Assembly (NCBI GenBank): GCA_943327015.2
Contig: CALPVM020000014.1
Span: 1 to 16,354 of the forward strand
Reading direction: 5' to 3'
Length of the DNA: 16,354 nt
DNA from: Akkermansia muciniphila
GTDB lineage: Bacteria > Pseudomonadota > Gammaproteobacteria > Burkholderiales > Burkholderiaceae_C
In this document: positions 14,537 to 16,354 of the stretch, piece after piece
How positions within the stretch are numbered: the stretch's first letter is position 1
Layout: every line of letters begins with the position of its first letter
Position numbers and translations under genes: made by a program
Notes under the pieces: generated by a model
Databases searched by the model: none
The model's input: only the letters and a program-made list of their open reading frames with translations
Told to the model about the DNA's origin: nothing

Positions 14537-16072
14537 ATGTTTGAGTCTGCAGAAATTGGTCACAAGCTCAGCAAGACGGCTTATCGCGCAGCGGTGCCGG
14601 CGTTGCGTGCTGCTTTGTTGCAAGCGCAAGTGGGCTTGTTTGAAAAACGCAAGACGCCCGTGGTGGTTTTAATCAGCGGGCAGGATGGTGCGGGTAAAGG
14701 CGAGACCATTAACTTGCTGAACGAGTGGATGGATCCACGCTTTATTTCTACCGTGGCGTTTTCTGAGCCGAGCGAAGAGGAGCGCGAACGCCCGCCGATG
14801 TGGCGTTTTTGGCGGGCATTGCCCCCCAAGGGGCGCATTGGTTTTTTTGCCGGTTCGTGGTACTCAGAGCCGATTCGTGAGCGGGTGGAGAGCCAGATTT
14901 CTGAGAAAGAATTGGATGCCCGTGCCGAGCAGATTAATCGTTTTGAGGAAATGTTGGTGAACGAAGGTGCTTTGGTGCTGAAGTTCTGGATCCACCTGAC
15001 CAAAGACGGTCAAAAAAAGCGGCTGAAAGCTTTGTCTGCCGACCCCCGTACAGCGTGGCGTGTGACGCCATGGAGTTGGCAGCGCCTTAAAACCTACGAC
15101 CAATTGCATGAGGTGGCGGGGCATATGCTTCGGCTTACCAATACGGCTGCTGCTCCGTGGGTGGTGGTGGAGGGAAGTGATGACCGCTATCGTGCCATGT
15201 CCATAGGCCAAGTGCTGTTGGCTGCAATGCAAAAAAGCTTGCTTGAAACCCAAAGCCCGCGTCCGGTAGTTGCCCCTATGGTGCGGGTAGATATTGATGG
15301 CCGTAATGTTTTGTCTGCATTAAATATGCAGCAAGCCTTGCCGGATGATGTGTATAAAGACGAATTGGCAAAGTGGCAGGGGCGTTTGTCGGAGTTGGTG
15401 CGCGACCCGCGCTTTAAAAATCGTTCCTTGGTGTGCGCCTTTGAGGGTGCCGACGCGGCTGGCAAGGGCGGTGCGATTCGCCGTATTGCTGCTGCACTGG
15501 ATGCACGCCAATACCAAATTACACCGGTTGCAGCCCCTTCGGAGGATGAGCGCAGTCAGCCGCATTTATGGCGATTTTGGCGTCAGTTGCCGCGCAATGG
15601 CAGAGTGGCTATTTTTGACCGGACGTGGTATGGGCGGGTGTTGGTGGAGCGGGTGGAGGGCTTTTGCTCGGAGTCCGACTGGCTTCGAGCCTACAGCGAA
15701 ATCAACGACTTTGAGCACGAGATTATTGATGCCGGTGTAATTGTGGTGAAATTTTGGCTCCAAATTAGCCAGGATGAACAACTGCGCCGATTCAAAGAGC
15801 GCGAACAAGTGGAGTTTAAACGCTTCAAAATTACCCAAGAAGACTGGCGCAACCGCGACAAGTGGGATAAATACCAGCAAGCCATTTGCGATATGGTGGA
15901 GCGTACCAGCACGGGCGAGGCGCCTTGGACGTTGGTAGAAGCCAATGACAAAAATTTTGCCCGTATCAAAATACTACGCACATTGTGTCAAAAACTTGAA
16001 ATGGCTTTGCAGGATAAGAGATGGGAAGCAGGGTCTGGGTTGAAGCGTGACAAAGGTGGAAAGAAGGGGTAA
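14537..16072 (+). CDS. pap: Polyphosphate:AMP phosphotransferase (two-domain PPK2, class II)
   Basis: A 511-residue fusion of two PPK2 domains, the layout of class II PPK2 enzymes that phosphorylate AMP to ADP with polyphosphate. Domain 1 (about 10–240) has Walker A GQDGAGKG (48–55); domain 2 (about 265–495) has Walker A GADAAGKG (304–311) and Walker B IFDRTWYGR (359–367). In domain 1 the matching stretch reads FFAGSWYSE, so the Walker B Asp (Asp361 in domain 2) is replaced by Ala105; domain 2 is therefore probably the catalytic one. LWRFWRQLP/MWRFWRALP repeats in both halves show the internal duplication. AAGGGGA (14525–14531) precedes ATG 14537 by 5 bases. The Lys/Gly-rich tail is typical low-complexity. 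It follows yggS closely. Confidence 0.94.
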   Translation: MFESAEIGHKLSKTAYRAAVPALRAALLQAQVGLFEKRKTPVVVLISGQDGAGKGETINLLNEWMDPRFISTVAFSEPSEEERERPPMWRFWRALPPKGRIGFFAGSWYSEPIRERVESQISEKELDARAEQINRFEEMLVNEGALVLKFWIHLTKDGQKKRLKALSADPRTAWRVTPWSWQRLKTYDQLHEVAGHMLRLTNTAAAPWVVVEGSDDRYRAMSIGQVLLAAMQKSLLETQSPRPVVAPMVRVDIDGRNVLSALNMQQALPDDVYKDELAKWQGRLSELVRDPRFKNRSLVCAFEGADAAGKGGAIRRIAAALDARQYQITPVAAPSEDERSQPHLWRFWRQLPRNGRVAIFDRTWYGRVLVERVEGFCSESDWLRAYSEINDFEHEIIDAGVIVVKFWLQISQDEQLRRFKEREQVEFKRFKITQEDWRNRDKWDKYQQAICDMVERTSTGEAPWTLVEANDKNFARIKILRTLCQKLEMALQDKRWEAGSGLKRDKGGKKG

Positions 16073-16116
16073 ATAAGTGGTTGGTTAGGGGAGGCTTGCT
16101 GGTGTTCAATCTCTGA

Positions 16117-16354
16117 CTAATTTGGCACAAACCGCACAATCCGTACATCATCCAGCGGTTCAATGCCCTTGGCTAAACGCAGCATGCGCGGCAGGGTGCC
16201 GGTTTTATCAATCGCCCACTGCGCTTGTGCTATTGGCTCCCAGCGACCACCCGCGGGCGCGGCTAGGTTGGCGAGTTGCAGGCCGCGCACCATCAGGTAA
16301 TACGGTTCTTTTGATGCTGGTAACTTGGCTGGGTCGTACACAGTGGTGCAAGGG
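16117..16354 (-). CDS. Unidentified protein, C-terminal part (gene runs off the right edge)
   Basis: The minus strand is open from the right edge to a TAG at 16119–16117, giving the last 78 or so residues of a larger protein (it starts in mid-frame with PCTTVYDPAKLP). A GTG at 16341 could be read as a start, but the open frame before it argues that the gene continues outside. Visible text includes EPYYLMVRGLQLANLAAP, RWEPIAQAQWAIDKTG and a C-terminal DDVRIVRFVPN. I do not recognise the family. It converges with the phosphotransferase gene across a 44-base gap with no obvious terminator hairpin. Coding is supported by the long open frame and codon pattern only. Confidence 0.6.
   Translation of the reverse strand, partial: PCTTVYDPAKLPASKEPYYLMVRGLQLANLAAPAGGRWEPIAQAQWAIDKTGTLPRMLRLAKGIEPLDDVRIVRFVPN

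Noticed and set aside
16073..16116. Terminator between the phosphotransferase gene and the right-edge gene
   Set aside because: No stem of useful length and no T tract could be found in the 44 bases.
1..16354. Mobile elements, CRISPR array, tRNA genes, defence system
   Set aside because: No transposase, integrase, terminal repeats, regularly spaced repeats, cloverleaf sequences or defence-family motifs were seen; the genes are mostly housekeeping with uniform composition.

Overview
The window looks like ordinary chromosome from a betaproteobacterium, probably Burkholderiales and possibly Comamonadaceae. The reasons are the pilT–pilU pair divergent from yggS, the rsmI/yraN/SIS-isomerase/dolP cluster, the look of the encoded proteins and a mid-range GC content. 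This placement is inference from gene content, not a database result. I see no tRNA, rRNA, CRISPR array, insertion sequence or phage gene. No stretch longer than about 200 bases lacks a gene.

Left part (1–5.8 kb). The 5' two-fifths of an AMP nucleosidase gene (amn, minus strand) runs off the left edge. Divergent from it are a membrane-anchored beta-lactamase-fold serine hydrolase and a small unknown protein. A likely two-way terminator hairpin separates these from a convergent cytoplasmic protein with three BON domains. Divergent from that lie a membrane-anchored or exported family 1 glycosidase and an unknown lipoprotein, and the lipoprotein gene is bracketed by two perfect 9-bp inverted repeats.

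Middle (5.8–10.2 kb). An SDR oxidoreductase converges on rsmI. rsmI and yraN are head to head with start codons touching. yraN, a SIS-domain phosphoheptose isomerase/DiaA-type protein and the lipoprotein dolP form a rightward cluster. This resembles the E. coli rsmI–lpoA–yraN–diaA–dolP locus, but lpoA is absent and rsmI is inverted. dolP converges on a 3-hydroxyisobutyrate-dehydrogenase-type reductase. Both convergent pairs share their stop codons through a 4-base palindrome (TTAA and CTAG).

Right part (10.2–16.35 kb). A tight leftward cluster runs pilT, pilU, an unknown exported 465-residue protein, then the reductase. PilT and PilU are the ATPases that retract type IV pili. The exported protein, 7 bases after pilU, has two possible domains and is the most attractive uncharacterised gene here. 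Divergent from pilT are yggS (pyridoxal phosphate homeostasis) and a two-domain polyphosphate:AMP phosphotransferase gene. The window ends inside the 3' part of an unidentified minus-strand gene.

I did not find a clearly new multi-gene system. The best leads are the pilTU-linked exported protein, the glycosidase with features of the plant SFR2/archaeal branch of family GH1, and the unknown lipoprotein with its flanking inverted repeats.
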